From NCBI GenBank assembly GCA_041879415.1, contig CP090851.1:124001-188000 (forward strand): 64,000 nucleotides of DNA, given 5' to 3'. How positions within the stretch are numbered: position 1 is the first letter of the stretch; every line of letters starts with the position of its first letter. A model generated the notes under the pieces. It was not told the DNA's origin. It searched no databases and worked only from the letters and a program-made list of their open reading frames with translations. Shown piece after piece: positions 27,350 through 36,163 of this stretch. The translations under genes and the position numbers were made by a program. The stretch comes from Vibrio chagasii (GTDB lineage: Bacteria > Pseudomonadota > Gammaproteobacteria > Enterobacterales > Vibrionaceae).

Positions 27350-28639
27350 CTAGTTCGTCGCTAGTAACTGGCCGTATCGCTCAAGGTTTTTCAATCGAAT
27401 CTCTGAGTTTGCAATAAAGGTTGCTTTTGCCTTACCTGTTAAGGATTTAGATTGAGGTAACTTCACAGTACGCGCATTCTTGTGAACGCCATTAACTAAG
27501 AACTCGTAGTGCAAGTGTGGGCCAGTTACACGACCTGTACCGCCCAGAGTACCAATCGTTTGACCTTGCTTGACTCGTTGCCCTGTTTTCACCATTCGCT
27601 TCTTCATGTGCAAGTACTTAGTGATGTAAGTATTGCTGTGTCGGATGAACACATAGTTACCGTTGAACTGGTTGTAGCCAGATTTCTGCACGATACCATC
27701 ACCTGCTGCCCAGATAGGTGTACCAACAGGTGCTGCATAGTCGGTGCCTCGGTGAGCACGAACCTTACCTGTTACTGGGTGTTTTCGGCGTGGGTTGAAG
27801 TTCGAGGTGACACGACGAAAATCGATAGGAGAGCGCAGGAAGGCTTTCTTCATCGCTCGGCCGTTTTCGTCGTAGTAGTTACCGCTTTTATCGTCTAATA
27901 CCGCAGTAAATGAATCGCCTTGGTTGGTAAAAATGGCTGCCATGATCTTGCCACGGCCAATCACTTCACCTTCAACCACTTTCTCTTGGTATAAGATTTT
28001 AAAGCTGTCGTTCTTACGAATATCCAATGCAAAGTCGATATCCCAACCAAAGATACCCGCAAGCTCCATGATTTGGTTAGCGGTTAAGCCTGCGCTGACA
28101 CCAGCATTCCAGAAGTTAGAGGTGATATTGGCTTCGGCATAGTTGTATTGATAAGCGACTTCTTTTTTATCAAAACTTGAAGTGAATGAATCGCCGGATT
28201 TGGTGATTTTGAAGCTTTCAAACGCGCTTAGTTGTCGTTTGAGCTGAATAAGGTCGTTGTTTTCATCGAAGCCGAATTGCAGCACATCACCAGGTCTTAG
28301 ATTCGAGAGCTGCTTTTTGATGTCTTTATTGGTATTGAGAAGGTTGAGTAACAAGCGGTATGAGAGACCAATACGTTCAAATAAAACAGAAGTGCTTTCG
28401 CCAGAGCGAACTGTGTATTTTTCCCAGCTAAGGACAGCTGTTGGTGGTGCGTCATTCGAGCTTACGAGCGCGGAAGCATCGATGCTCAAAGGGTAGTGTT
28501 TTCCTACGACAAGTGCGCCCGTATCGTCGCGTAAGCTGTTGACGTCGGGAAGTAAGAAAATCGCTATGAAAATTATGGCACTAAAAAATGCGATAAAAGC
28601 CCGGTGCAATATAGGAAGGCGTGCAAAAATAGACAACAT
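27350..28639 (-). CDS. shyA: Murein DD-endopeptidase of the M23 family (ShyA-like)
   Basis: Cell-wall endopeptidase of 429 residues that cuts peptide crosslinks to allow growth. A signal anchor covers about 12-31 (AFIAFFSAIIFIAIFLLP). A LysM/OapA-like domain (about 70-150, with YTVRSGESTSVLFERIGLS) is followed by a linker domain and the LytM/M23 catalytic domain (about 285-395). The zinc ligands are visible in HRGTDYAAP and GPHLHYEF. The orthologue beside tyrS in V. cholerae is, to my recollection, ShyA, one of the enzymes jointly needed for elongation. It is divergent from tyrS. The zinc site is complete. Confidence 0.88.
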   Translation of the reverse strand: MLSIFARLPILHRAFIAFFSAIIFIAIFLLPDVNSLRDDTGALVVGKHYPLSIDASALVSSNDAPPTAVLSWEKYTVRSGESTSVLFERIGLSYRLLLNLLNTNKDIKKQLSNLRPGDVLQFGFDENNDLIQLKRQLSAFESFKITKSGDSFTSSFDKKEVAYQYNYAEANITSNFWNAGVSAGLTANQIMELAGIFGWDIDFALDIRKNDSFKILYQEKVVEGEVIGRGKIMAAIFTNQGDSFTAVLDDKSGNYYDENGRAMKKAFLRSPIDFRRVTSNFNPRRKHPVTGKVRAHRGTDYAAPVGTPIWAAGDGIVQKSGYNQFNGNYVFIRHSNTYITKYLHMKKRMVKTGQRVKQGQTIGTLGGTGRVTGPHLHYEFLVNGVHKNARTVKLPQSKSLTGKAKATFIANSEIRLKNLERYGQLLATN

Positions 28640-28768
28640 GTTCCGGTTCGTTCTGTAAATATTATGAAAATCGGCGACGGAATAGTGTAACTGGTTTCAA
28701 AATACATCGCTATTCAAGTAAGATGTCTAACTATTATATTTTTGCCAAATCTGTGGGAGTGAACAAGA

Positions 28769-29956
28769 ATGGCGAGTATTGAAGCTGCACTAGCCGAGAT
28801 CAAACGTGGCGTAGAAGAACTAATTCCAGAAGACGAGCTGATTGCTAAATTAAAAGAAGGTCGTCCTTTACGCATTAAACTGGGTGCCGATCCAACGGCT
28901 CCAGATATCCACCTAGGCCATACGGTTATCTTTAACAAGCTTCGTGCTTTCCAAGAGCTTGGTCATGAAGTGACATTCCTGATTGGTGATTTCACTGCAA
29001 TGGTTGGTGACCCATCAGGTAAAAACTCAACGCGTCCACCACTAAGCCGTGAAGACGTATTGAAGAATGCTGAAACTTACAAAGAGCAAGTATTCAAAAT
29101 TCTAGATCCTGCGAAAACACAAATTCGCTTCAACTCTGAGTGGCTATCTGACCTTGGCGCAGAAGGCATGATTCGTCTTGCTTCTAACCAAACTGTTGCT
29201 CGTATGCTTGAGCGTGATGACTTCAAAAAGCGTTACGCTGGTGGTCAACCGATCGCTATCCACGAGTTCATGTACCCACTTCTACAAGGTCACGATTCAG
29301 TTGCACTAGAGAGCGACGTTGAGCTTGGCGGTACTGACCAGAAGTTCAACCTGCTAATGGGGCGTGAACTGCAAAAAGCGGCAGGTCAAAAACCACAAGC
29401 GGTACTGATGATGCCACTGCTTGTTGGTCTAGACGGCGTTAAGAAGATGTCTAAGTCAGCACACAACTACATCGGTATTAGCGAAGCACCAAGCGAGATG
29501 TTTGGTAAGATCATGTCTATCTCTGATGACCTAATGTGGAGCTACTACGAGCTACTGTCTTTCCGCCCGCTTGAAGAAGTGGCAGAGCTGAAAGCTGGCG
29601 TTGAAGCGGGTAATAACCCACGTGACGTTAAAGTACTTCTGGCTAAAGAGATCATTGCTCGTTTCCACAGTGAAGCAGATGCTGATGCAGCAGAGCAAGA
29701 ATTCGTTAACCGCTTTGCTAAAAACCAAGTGCCAGATGATATGCCTGAGTTCGAATTCGAAGCGGGTCTGCCAATCGCTAACGTTCTAAAAGAAGCGGGT
29801 CTAGTAAACTCGACTTCTGATGCGATGCGTATGATCAAGCAGGGTGCTGCTAAGATCGAAGGCGAGAAAGTTGAAGACAACAAACTGGTACCTGAAGCGG
29901 GTACTGCAGTTTACCAAGTAGGTAAGCGTAAGTTTGCTCGTATTACTATCAAGTAA
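28769..29956 (+). CDS. tyrS: Tyrosyl-tRNA synthetase (KMSKS clade)
   Basis: Class I synthetase charging tRNA-Tyr, 395 residues. The HIGH motif appears as HLGH (48-51) and the KMSKS motif is intact (about 226-230). A C-terminal S4 RNA-binding domain covers about 330-395. The canonical KMSKS and the length place it in the TyrZ-like clade rather than with E. coli TyrS (424 residues). Some vibrios carry a second tyrosyl synthetase elsewhere. The GTGGGAG region upstream gives a ribosome site. I see no T-box or attenuator in its 129-bp upstream region. Confidence 0.93.
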   Translation: MASIEAALAEIKRGVEELIPEDELIAKLKEGRPLRIKLGADPTAPDIHLGHTVIFNKLRAFQELGHEVTFLIGDFTAMVGDPSGKNSTRPPLSREDVLKNAETYKEQVFKILDPAKTQIRFNSEWLSDLGAEGMIRLASNQTVARMLERDDFKKRYAGGQPIAIHEFMYPLLQGHDSVALESDVELGGTDQKFNLLMGRELQKAAGQKPQAVLMMPLLVGLDGVKKMSKSAHNYIGISEAPSEMFGKIMSISDDLMWSYYELLSFRPLEEVAELKAGVEAGNNPRDVKVLLAKEIIARFHSEADADAAEQEFVNRFAKNQVPDDMPEFEFEAGLPIANVLKEAGLVNSTSDAMRMIKQGAAKIEGEKVEDNKLVPEAGTAVYQVGKRKFARITIK

Positions 29957-29978
29957 TAACGCACATCAATGATTGAAT

Positions 29979-30005
29979 AAAAGGCATCTACGGGTGCCTT
30001 TTTTA
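29979..30005 (+). terminator. tyrS terminator
   Basis: AAGGCAT, a loop and GTGCCTT are followed by TTTTT, 23 bases after tyrS. Confidence 0.85.
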
Positions 30006-30040
30006 TTGACACAAAGTTGACGAAGAAATTTTTACTGGAT

Positions 30041-30049
30041 TGCTACACT
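30041..30049 (+). promoter_or_regulatory. Extended -10 promoter for the mgtE leader
   Basis: TGCTACACT is an extended -10 element. TTGACG lies 21 bases upstream, a little too far for ideal spacing, so the extended TG may carry it. Transcription would begin near 30056, about 325 nt before the transporter start codon. Confidence 0.4.
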
Positions 30050-30088
30050 ATGCGCGCTGTCGAGCTGACAGTAATTTTGGAGATTTTT

Positions 30089-30133
30089 ATGAACAATACC
30101 GACCATCCTCCTAGTTTGAATGGAGAAGAATAA
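30089..30133 (+). CDS. 14-residue leader peptide ORF upstream of mgtE
   Basis: ATG-to-TAA ORF with GGAG seven bases before the start. It encodes MNNTDHPPSLNGEE, which has an Asp-His-Pro-Pro segment and an acidic end. Acidic or Pro-rich starts destabilise ribosomes at low Mg2+ in enteric mgtL leaders, so a Mg2+-sensing role is inferred. CAATACCGA inside the ORF (30094-30102) pairs perfectly with TCGGTATTG just after its stop (30140-30148), so translation would control this stem. No homologue is known to me. Confidence 0.45.
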   Translation: MNNTDHPPSLNGEE

Positions 30134-30379
30134 CCTGTCTCGGTATTGATCTATTGTCCTGCCGTTCAGGTAGGGTATCTTTGTTTTCCCCTCATTCTTT
30201 TCCACACTCTAGATTCTAACAAGTAGACACATCAGTGATTTAAGCTCTTGGTGCGCTCAGTTATATGCTTTATGTATCGAGTTATACGCTCTTGGTGTAC
30301 ACCGCTTTATGTTTGTGAAGCACTCACTGTAGGCTACTTGTTTTGATGGTCGTTACCTTTGCCAATCGGGAGATTCGCC
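30134..30379 (+). promoter_or_regulatory. Structured 5' leader of the MgtE-type transporter gene
   Basis: About 245 bases between the leader ORF and the transporter. It contains the closing arm of the ORF stem, a CCTG/CAGG hairpin near 30158, two copies of GCTCTTGGTG (30244 and 30288), two of GCTTTATGT (30267 and 30304) and a GGTGTACACC palindrome. There is no long ORF. This looks like a regulatory leader. Confidence 0.45.
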
Positions 30380-31225
30380 ATGACGGTAATGAACAACACT
30401 TTTTTATCTATTGAAGCTCTGTACTCAGAGCAAGACATCCAAGCTGTATCAAATGCATTTCAGCAATATGGGCGTGAACAGCAGGTCAGGCTTTTGAACT
30501 GTATGCCGCTTGAAGATGCAGTACTTGTATTAGGGCAATGCTCTCTAAGTACGATTCAAGCTCTACTTAGTGAGCTAGAGGAGCAAGGCTTTGAAAAGCG
30601 TTCGCGACATCTAGCTCACCAACTAGGGCTAATCTATTCAGAGGTTGAACCTCAACAGGGTTACCTTTCTACTGGTGTATTAAGCCATGTTAGACAGCGT
30701 ATTGGTTGGATTATTTCGCTGGCGCTTCTAGGTATCGTTTCTGGTCTTATTATCGCTCAGTACGAAGACATTCTAAGCCAATTGGTGCTTCTGGCTATTT
30801 ATATGCCAGTCATTGCCGCGGCGGGAGGTAACACGGGAACCCAAGCCGCCACTCTGGTAATTAGAGCCTTAGCCACTGGTGAGTTGAAGAAACGCCAGTG
30901 GGCCAATGTTCTATGGAAAGAGTTTAGAGTGGCTATTTGTTTAGCGCTGGCGATTGCCGCGGTAATGATTGGACGTATCTTGCTGTTCAGCGAAAACCAA
31001 TCCACCGGTGGTTATGACATCAATATGATTGCCTTTGCTATCGCCGTTGCTCTGTTTATTCAGGTGACAATATCAACGGTTCTCGGTGGTGGGTTGCCTA
31101 TCGTTGCTCGTTTGTTCAAGTTGGATCCTGCGGTGTTGGTGAGCCCAGTATTAGCGTCTATAGTCGACATCTCAGGGATGTGGATCTATTTCACTGTCGT
31201 AAATGCGTTTTTAGGCATTGCCTAG
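30380..31225 (+). CDS. MgtE-type divalent cation (Mg2+) transporter lacking CBS domains
   Basis: Inner-membrane channel-like transporter of 281 residues. An N-terminal helical MgtE_N-like domain (about 1-100, shortened) leads directly into five membrane helices (about 110-280). The family pore signature is clear in YMPVIAAAGGNTGTQAATLV, and the conserved TM5 aspartate in LASIVDISGMW. The paired CBS domains and plug helix that sense intracellular Mg2+ in canonical MgtE (about 450 residues) are absent, so gating must differ. I use the ATG at 30380, seven bases after GGGAG, instead of the TTG at 30359. From memory, V. cholerae has no such gene between tyrS and dacB, so it is probably an accessory insertion. 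Confidence 0.85.
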   Translation: MTVMNNTFLSIEALYSEQDIQAVSNAFQQYGREQQVRLLNCMPLEDAVLVLGQCSLSTIQALLSELEEQGFEKRSRHLAHQLGLIYSEVEPQQGYLSTGVLSHVRQRIGWIISLALLGIVSGLIIAQYEDILSQLVLLAIYMPVIAAAGGNTGTQAATLVIRALATGELKKRQWANVLWKEFRVAICLALAIAAVMIGRILLFSENQSTGGYDINMIAFAIAVALFIQVTISTVLGGGLPIVARLFKLDPAVLVSPVLASIVDISGMWIYFTVVNAFLGIA

Positions 31226-31251
31226 CGCTTATATAACAGCACTTCGAAAAG

Positions 31252-31293
31252 AAAAATGGCGCTGAAGATTTAAGATCTTCAGCGCCATTTTTT
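31252..31293. terminator. Bidirectional terminator between mgtE and dacB
   Basis: AAAATGGCGCTGAAGAT pairs with ATCTTCAGCGCCATTTT, a stem of more than 14 bp flanked by A- and T-runs on the two sides. It serves both convergent genes. Confidence 0.9.
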
Positions 31294-31327
31294 ATTGTGT
31301 TATAAACCGCTTATAACAAACTGCTCG

Positions 31328-32761
31328 TTATTTGGGCTGGTTCTGTGTTTGACTGTATTCAACCACATCTTTATAAAAATCACGTTCAAACTGCGTAATC
31401 GGTGCTTCCACTGGTTTGTCTGGGTCTTGTTCTTCAGGGAAGTAATCACGAACAAACTGTACAAACAGAGAGCTTGGCTTCCCTGACTCATCTAAACCGT
31501 ATCCAGCCATATTATACGTTCCGTACAAAGAACCACTCTTAGCGATGATGTTGCCTTGAATCGGTGTCTTCCTCATGCTTTGTCGGTACTTAAGCGTCCC
31601 ATTGATACCCGATGTCGGCATGGCTTCGATTAGGTTGAGCTGTGAGTCGTTTTCCCAGATATAACGAAGCACTTTAGCCATGGTCTGCGATCTCATTCGG
31701 TTGTTTCTCGATAAACCAGAACCATCAACGAGCTGCGCTTTGCTTAGGTCGATATTCGCTTTAGTCAGTAGTATCTGTTTTATTGCTTCAGTACCGTTAT
31801 TGAAACTGCCCGGCTGCACATAAAATCTTGCTCCCAAGGTTTTGGTGAGATTGTCTGCGATCAGGTTGTCTGATTTTTTTAGCATGGTATCGAGCAGCTT
31901 TGGAAGTTTCGCTGAGTGATGGCTAGCCACTAATGTTGTTTTGTTGGTGCCTTCTTTGGCTCCAATGATTACATCACCCTTTACTTGTATTTTCAGCTCT
32001 TTAAGTAGTGAGTTCACCACTTGAGAGGTGTAAAGCTCAGGATTTTGAATGGCGAACTTTAGTGGTAACGGCTTTTTACGTTCCACTAAGCAACCAGAGA
32101 GCGTGTACGAGTTATCTGGCGTGGTGATGAGCTCTAAGTCGCACTGGGTAGCTTTTTGTCCAGAGCGCGTGACAGTGGCAGCATTGGTTGTCACGTCTAT
32201 TGGATAATGGGCTGGGATATAGACGCGAGTGCTGCCGTTATCCTTTGTATAAATAGAGGCTTGGGCACAGTTGCTGTCTAAGGTCATCGCACTAGAGGGC
32301 GCGCTGTAACAAACGCCTAGAATGTCCCAAGGCCAACCAACCGCTCGTTGATAGCCGGTATAAGCGGTGTTATCTAGGTATAAATTGCCTTTAATGGTTC
32401 TAGATTGAGACTTAGCGTACTGAGCTAGCAGGCTTTTTAGCTGTTCACGTTGCAAGGTTGGGTCGCCGCTAAATGAAATGATCGAATCATTGCCAGAACG
32501 AACAATACTGGTGGTGTAATGAAAATTGTCTCCTAGCTCTAATTTAGCTGCTAAAGCCGTCACCAGTTTTAACGTACTAGCAGGAGGATAAAAGTCATCG
32601 CTATTGGAATTAAGCTCGCTCGAATCATCGCTTAACGATTGGAGGATCAAACTCGTACTACTACCATCGGGCAGTGTATCAAGAGGGGCGTATGCGAAAG
32701 CGTTAACAGATAAAGCGCTAATGGAAAAACTACATAGCAGTAGTGTGGATAGAAGGCGCAT
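31328..32761 (-). CDS. dacB: D-alanyl-D-alanine carboxypeptidase/endopeptidase, PBP4
   Basis: Periplasmic penicillin-binding protein of the S13 family, 477 residues, trimming or cutting peptidoglycan stem peptides. A signal peptide covers about 1-23 (ending VNAFA). The active-site motifs are S62-T-L-K65 in PASTLKLVTA, S-R-N in DGSGLSRNN and K-S-G in IAKSGSLYGTYNMAG. The long insertion domain between the SxxK and SxN motifs, typical of PBP4, is present (about residues 85-300). It is monocistronic and convergent with the transporter gene. The ompU terminator lies just upstream of its start. Confidence 0.94.
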   Translation of the reverse strand: MRLLSTLLLCSFSISALSVNAFAYAPLDTLPDGSSTSLILQSLSDDSSELNSNSDDFYPPASTLKLVTALAAKLELGDNFHYTTSIVRSGNDSIISFSGDPTLQREQLKSLLAQYAKSQSRTIKGNLYLDNTAYTGYQRAVGWPWDILGVCYSAPSSAMTLDSNCAQASIYTKDNGSTRVYIPAHYPIDVTTNAATVTRSGQKATQCDLELITTPDNSYTLSGCLVERKKPLPLKFAIQNPELYTSQVVNSLLKELKIQVKGDVIIGAKEGTNKTTLVASHHSAKLPKLLDTMLKKSDNLIADNLTKTLGARFYVQPGSFNNGTEAIKQILLTKANIDLSKAQLVDGSGLSRNNRMRSQTMAKVLRYIWENDSQLNLIEAMPTSGINGTLKYRQSMRKTPIQGNIIAKSGSLYGTYNMAGYGLDESGKPSSLFVQFVRDYFPEEQDPDKPVEAPITQFERDFYKDVVEYSQTQNQPK

Positions 32762-32804
32762 AGAAGATTGTCTTGGATGGCTGATGTTTTCAGTATACAG
32801 ATAT

Positions 32805-32834
32805 AAAAAACGCCCGCTAGAGAGCGGGCGTTTT
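32805..32834 (-). terminator. ompU terminator
   Basis: On the minus strand AAACGCCCGCT, CTC and AGCGGGCGTTTTTT form an 11-bp GC-rich stem and U-run, 37 bases after the ompU stop codon. Confidence 0.9.
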
Positions 32835-32871
32835 GATTCTCAATTAACTAATGAATCATTAGTAATTAGAA

Positions 32872-33909
32872 TTAGAAGTCGTAACGTAGACCTAGAGCTA
32901 GCTCGTCTTCAGCGTCTGCTTTAGATGCAGGGCCGTTAACAAGACCAACAGAACCTAGCTTGTCACCTTCAGAGATTAGGTTGAAGTTGTACGAGATGTA
33001 CGTACGGAAGTTAGGCTTGAAGTAGTAAGTAGCATCGATTGCAACGTTGTCAGCTGAAGTTTCACCGTCAGTTTCTGCGTTGTTGTACGTTAGTGTGAAT
33101 GCTGTTTTTTCTAGCGTGTATGCTGTCGCGAATTCGTAACCAGTGTAATCACCGTTCTTCTTCGCTAGCTCACCGTCTGTGAATGTACCAGCAAAGTATA
33201 GAGCGTCAGTACGGAAAGATGCCGCTAGCATGTACTCGTTTTGCTCGTCTTGATCAGCGTAACCAGCACCTAGCTTAAAGCCAGAATCGCCGATTGCGTA
33301 GATACCAGATAGAGAGTAGCCGTCAGCGTTGTTGTCTACGAACTCACCAGAAGCGTTCTCTGAACGGTCAGCAAAACGGTAGCTTGCTTTAACGCCAAGG
33401 TCTTGGAATTGACCTTTGTATGAAACCATGTTGTCTGAACGGTCTGCTACAGCAATTTTCATTGCCGCAGAGTTACCGTGGTAAGACATGATATCGGTAA
33501 AGTCTGTGATAACACCTAGTGCACCGTCGTTTTTACCGTAAGTAACTTCACCGAAGTTACCGCCGATACCAGCGTAAGTGTAACGGTTAGTAATGTCACC
33601 GTCGTTGTTATCAGTAGAGCCGCCGTTTTCAGCTGTTGTGAATTCGCCTTCGTAGAAACCAACACCGTATAGGCCGTCTTGGATTTCAACTTTACCTAGG
33701 AAGTTAAGACGTACACGTGTTTTGTCTTCAGCTTTGCCGTCTTTTAGAGATAGACGAGCTTCAGCACGACCACCGATCTCTAGAGAAGTGCCGTTTGAGC
33801 TGTATACAGAAGTGCCGTCGATACCACCAGCTTGTTTACCATCCGCTGCTACTGCGTTAGTAGCAAGAGCTGCAGCAGACACAGCAAGCGCGATCATAGT
33901 CTTGTTCAT
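32872..33909 (-). CDS. ompU: Outer-membrane porin OmpU
   Basis: General porin of 345 residues. The signal peptide is 1-21 (MNKTMIALAVSAAALATNAVA) and the mature protein is acidic, starting ADGKQAGG. The C-terminus GLRYDF ends in the aromatic residue needed for Bam insertion. It has the 16-strand Gram-negative porin pattern with many short amphipathic strands. It lies between dacB and greA as ompU does in V. cholerae, where it is ToxR-activated and important for bile resistance. The codon use is strongly biased, as for an abundant protein. The long AT-rich upstream region suggests elaborate control. Confidence 0.92.
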   Translation of the reverse strand: MNKTMIALAVSAAALATNAVAADGKQAGGIDGTSVYSSNGTSLEIGGRAEARLSLKDGKAEDKTRVRLNFLGKVEIQDGLYGVGFYEGEFTTAENGGSTDNNDGDITNRYTYAGIGGNFGEVTYGKNDGALGVITDFTDIMSYHGNSAAMKIAVADRSDNMVSYKGQFQDLGVKASYRFADRSENASGEFVDNNADGYSLSGIYAIGDSGFKLGAGYADQDEQNEYMLAASFRTDALYFAGTFTDGELAKKNGDYTGYEFATAYTLEKTAFTLTYNNAETDGETSADNVAIDATYYFKPNFRTYISYNFNLISEGDKLGSVGLVNGPASKADAEDELALGLRYDF

Positions 33910-34424
33910 GTTATTATTTCCTAATTACTGTCCATAGAAGTTTTTATTAAGGATTTGAACCCTTTTGTGTATTGCCCGTATTAATCAGGCTTCATAACCA
34001 TGATTAGAACAGAAGTCTGAAAAATGCCAGTGCAATCCATGGGTTACTTTTTACCTCTAAAGTTCCATTGTCAGTTAGTAAAATGATATAAAACTAAAAA
34101 ATGAACACTGTTTTATTATATTTGTTGTTGTTTAAGTTTTTGTTTTATAGTGATTTTTACAAAAGTGTGATCTGCGTTTATTTTGTTTGTTTTTTGTTTT
34201 TTTAGGTATTTATTTTTCAGCTTATTGATGGGGAGGTTATTATTCATTTTTGTGATGTCAGTAATTTAGACCTAGATACAGCTTTTAAAACGCAAAGTGG
34301 AATAAAGATGATTTAGCCATAAAGTTTGTTTACACTAAGCCAAATCGTTTTGTTTCTACTACCCAATAAAATACGTTGGGTGTATTTATGTTGGCCAAAG
34401 AAAGCTTTGGCATAGAGGTAAAAA
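33910..34424. promoter_or_regulatory. AT-rich intergenic region between divergent ompU and greA
   Basis: A 515-bp stretch with no plausible gene. The middle (34060-34230) is dominated by T-tracts on the plus strand, that is A-tracts upstream of ompU, as expected for ToxR and H-NS targets. I could not find an exact TNAAA-N5-TNAAA ToxR box. The right end carries the greA promoter and an AAAGAGG ribosome site. Confidence 0.55.
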
Positions 34425-34898
34425 ATGGAAAAGGTTCCAATGACAGTACGTGGCGCTCAGCAGCTACGTGACGAATTAGATCGCCTACTTAAGCTACGCC
34501 CTGTTATCTCAGCAGCTATTGGTGAAGCACGTGAACTAGGTGATTTAAAAGAGAACGCTGAATACCATGCAGCTCGTGAAGAGCAGGGTATCTGTGAAGC
34601 TCAAATCCGCGACATTGAATACAAACTTTCAATGGCTCAGATCATCGATGTAACTCAGATGGAAAATACGGGTAAGATTATCTTTGGTACAACAGTCACT
34701 CTGATTGATGTTGATACAGACGAAGAGTACCGTTACCAAATCGTTTCTGAAGACGAAGCCGATATCAAAACTGGCCGTATCTCAGTGAAATCACCAATTG
34801 CTCGTGGTCTTATCGGTAAGATGGAAGGCGACGAAGTGATGATTTCGACTCCTGGCGGTGATAAAGATTACGAAATTGACAAAGTAGAATATATCTAA
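34425..34898 (+). CDS. greA: Transcription elongation factor GreA
   Basis: Secondary-channel factor that stimulates RNA cleavage by backtracked RNA polymerase. It has 157 residues. The N-terminal coiled coil (1-75) carries the acidic tip region [15 protein letters not shown], whose residues act at the polymerase active site. The C-terminal FKBP-like domain ends [13 protein letters not shown]. It is complete and monocistronic. The start [14 protein letters not shown] is the usual one in vibrios. Confidence 0.95.
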   Translation: MEKVPMTVRGAQQLRDELDRLLKLRPVISAAIGEARELGDLKENAEYHAAREEQGICEAQIRDIEYKLSMAQIIDVTQMENTGKIIFGTTVTLIDVDTDEEYRYQIVSEDEADIKTGRISVKSPIARGLIGKMEGDEVMISTPGGDKDYEIDKVEYI

Positions 34899-34924
34899 TT
34901 GAATTTTCTTTGTTTCTGATAAGT

Positions 34925-34953
34925 AAAAAGGTCGCTAAATGCGACCTTTTTCG
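34925..34953. terminator. Bidirectional terminator between greA and yhbY
   Basis: AAAAAGGTCGC, TAAAT and GCGACCTTTTT form a strong stem with A- and T-runs on both sides. Confidence 0.9.
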
Positions 34954-35024
34954 TTTCTCACGCTACACTAAAAGATAAGCGCACTGGCTATCCCTTTGTG
35001 AAGTTAGCTTATTATATAGCTAAC

Positions 35025-35321
35025 TTACTTACGTGGAATCTCGATTTTACGTGCTTCTGATTGACGGAATAGTACTAGAACTTTACCGATAGTCTGTACT
35101 TTCTCAGCTTTAGTTTCACGTACAATTGCATCGATAATTAGCTGCTTAGTTTCACGGTCTTCTGATGCAACTTTAATTTTGATCAGTTCGTGGTGGTCTA
35201 GAGCTAATTCGATTTCCGCTAGAACAGCTTCAGTAAGTCCATTTGCGCCCATTAGCACTACAGGTTTTAAACTGTGAGCTAGGCCCTTTAGATGCTGCTT
35301 TTGTTTGGTACTTAGGTTCAT
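35025..35321 (-). CDS. yhbY: Ribosome-assembly RNA-binding protein YhbY (CRM domain)
   Basis: A 98-residue single CRM domain protein that associates with pre-50S particles. The GxxG-type RNA-binding loop is VVLMGANGLTEAV (about 22-34), and the typical helix HHELIKIKVA follows. It is divergent from rlmE, as in E. coli, where yhbY is beside rlmE-ftsH. Its small basic C-terminus (RKIEIPRK) is normal for the family. Confidence 0.92.
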   Translation of the reverse strand: MNLSTKQKQHLKGLAHSLKPVVLMGANGLTEAVLAEIELALDHHELIKIKVASEDRETKQLIIDAIVRETKAEKVQTIGKVLVLFRQSEARKIEIPRK

Positions 35322-35350
35322 TACGCGGCCAATTTTCTTTACTATTAGGG

Positions 35351-35377
35351 TTGAAAAAACCTATTTTAACGCCATCT
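35351..35377 (+). promoter_or_regulatory. Candidate sigma-32 heat-shock promoter of rlmE-ftsH
   Basis: TTGAAA at 35351-35356 and CGCCATCT at 35370-35377 match the sigma-32 consensus (CTTGAAA, then CCCCATNT) with suitable spacing. In E. coli rlmE-ftsH is heat-shock induced. The in-frame ATG at 35379 would lie at the transcription start, supporting the later start for rlmE. Confidence 0.5.
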
Positions 35378-35435
35378 AATGCTGAAGACTATAATTTATT
35401 CGGCAATTAGTACTTTCCTCCACTTTAGGTATCCA

Positions 35436-36065
35436 ATGAGCAAACAGAAACACTCGGCCAGTTCAGGCCGTTGGTTGAAGGAACACTTCGACGACAAGTA
35501 CGCAAACGAAGCAAGAAAGAAAGGCTATCGCTCACGTGCTTATTTCAAAATGGAAGAGATTCAAACGAAAGATAAATTGCTGTCTCCAGGGATGACCGTT
35601 GTGGATTTAGGTGCAGCGCCTGGTGGTTGGTCTCAATATGCTGCTAAGATTGTTGGAGACAACGGACAAATCATTGCGTGTGACTTGCTACCAATGGATC
35701 CGATTGCTGGCGTTAGCTTCTTACAAGGCGATTTTCGCGAAGACGCTGTTCTTGAAGCCTTATTGGAACGTATACAACCAAACATGGTTGATGTCGTGAT
35801 GTCAGATATGGCACCTAATATAGCGGGCAACAACTCTGTAGATCAGCCTAGAGCTATGTATTTAGTTGAATTAGCTTTGGATATGTGTCGACAAGTTCTA
35901 GCTACCGATGGTAGTTTTGTTGTAAAAGTATTCCAAGGCGAAGGGTTTGATCAATACGTTAAAGACGTCCGTGAGATGTTTAAAACGGTGAAAGTCAGAA
36001 AACCCGACTCTTCTCGAGCTCGTTCTCGTGAAGTGTTTATCGTAGCCACTGGTTACAAAGGTTAA
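35436..36065 (+). CDS. rlmE: 23S rRNA (uridine(2552)-2'-O)-methyltransferase RlmE (FtsJ)
   Basis: Methylates the 2'-OH of U2552 in the A-loop at a late step of 50S assembly. It has 209 residues from [18 protein letters not shown]. The upstream extension to 35379 is rejected because it overlaps the promoter and is unlike the family. The SAM motif is [16 protein letters not shown]. The K-D-K-E tetrad is visible around YFKMEEIQ (Lys), SDMAPN (Asp), [10 protein letters not shown] (Lys) and SREVFIVA (Glu). It is co-oriented with ftsH 98 bases downstream, forming the conserved rlmE-ftsH heat-shock pair. Confidence 0.95.
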   Translation: MSKQKHSASSGRWLKEHFDDKYANEARKKGYRSRAYFKMEEIQTKDKLLSPGMTVVDLGAAPGGWSQYAAKIVGDNGQIIACDLLPMDPIAGVSFLQGDFREDAVLEALLERIQPNMVDVVMSDMAPNIAGNNSVDQPRAMYLVELALDMCRQVLATDGSFVVKVFQGEGFDQYVKDVREMFKTVKVRKPDSSRARSREVFIVATGYKG

Positions 36066-36163
36066 CGATTCTCTTCCAAGAGTGAGAGTTAACAATATGG
36101 CTACAGGTTACAAACTGTAGTACCCTACCTTTAATTACAATTAGTTATCGAGAGGCTGACACC

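Noticed and set aside
34060..34230. Exact ToxR box TNAAA-N5-TNAAA upstream of ompU
   Set aside because: Half-sites are frequent in the A-tracts, but no pair with the 5-base spacing was found by eye.
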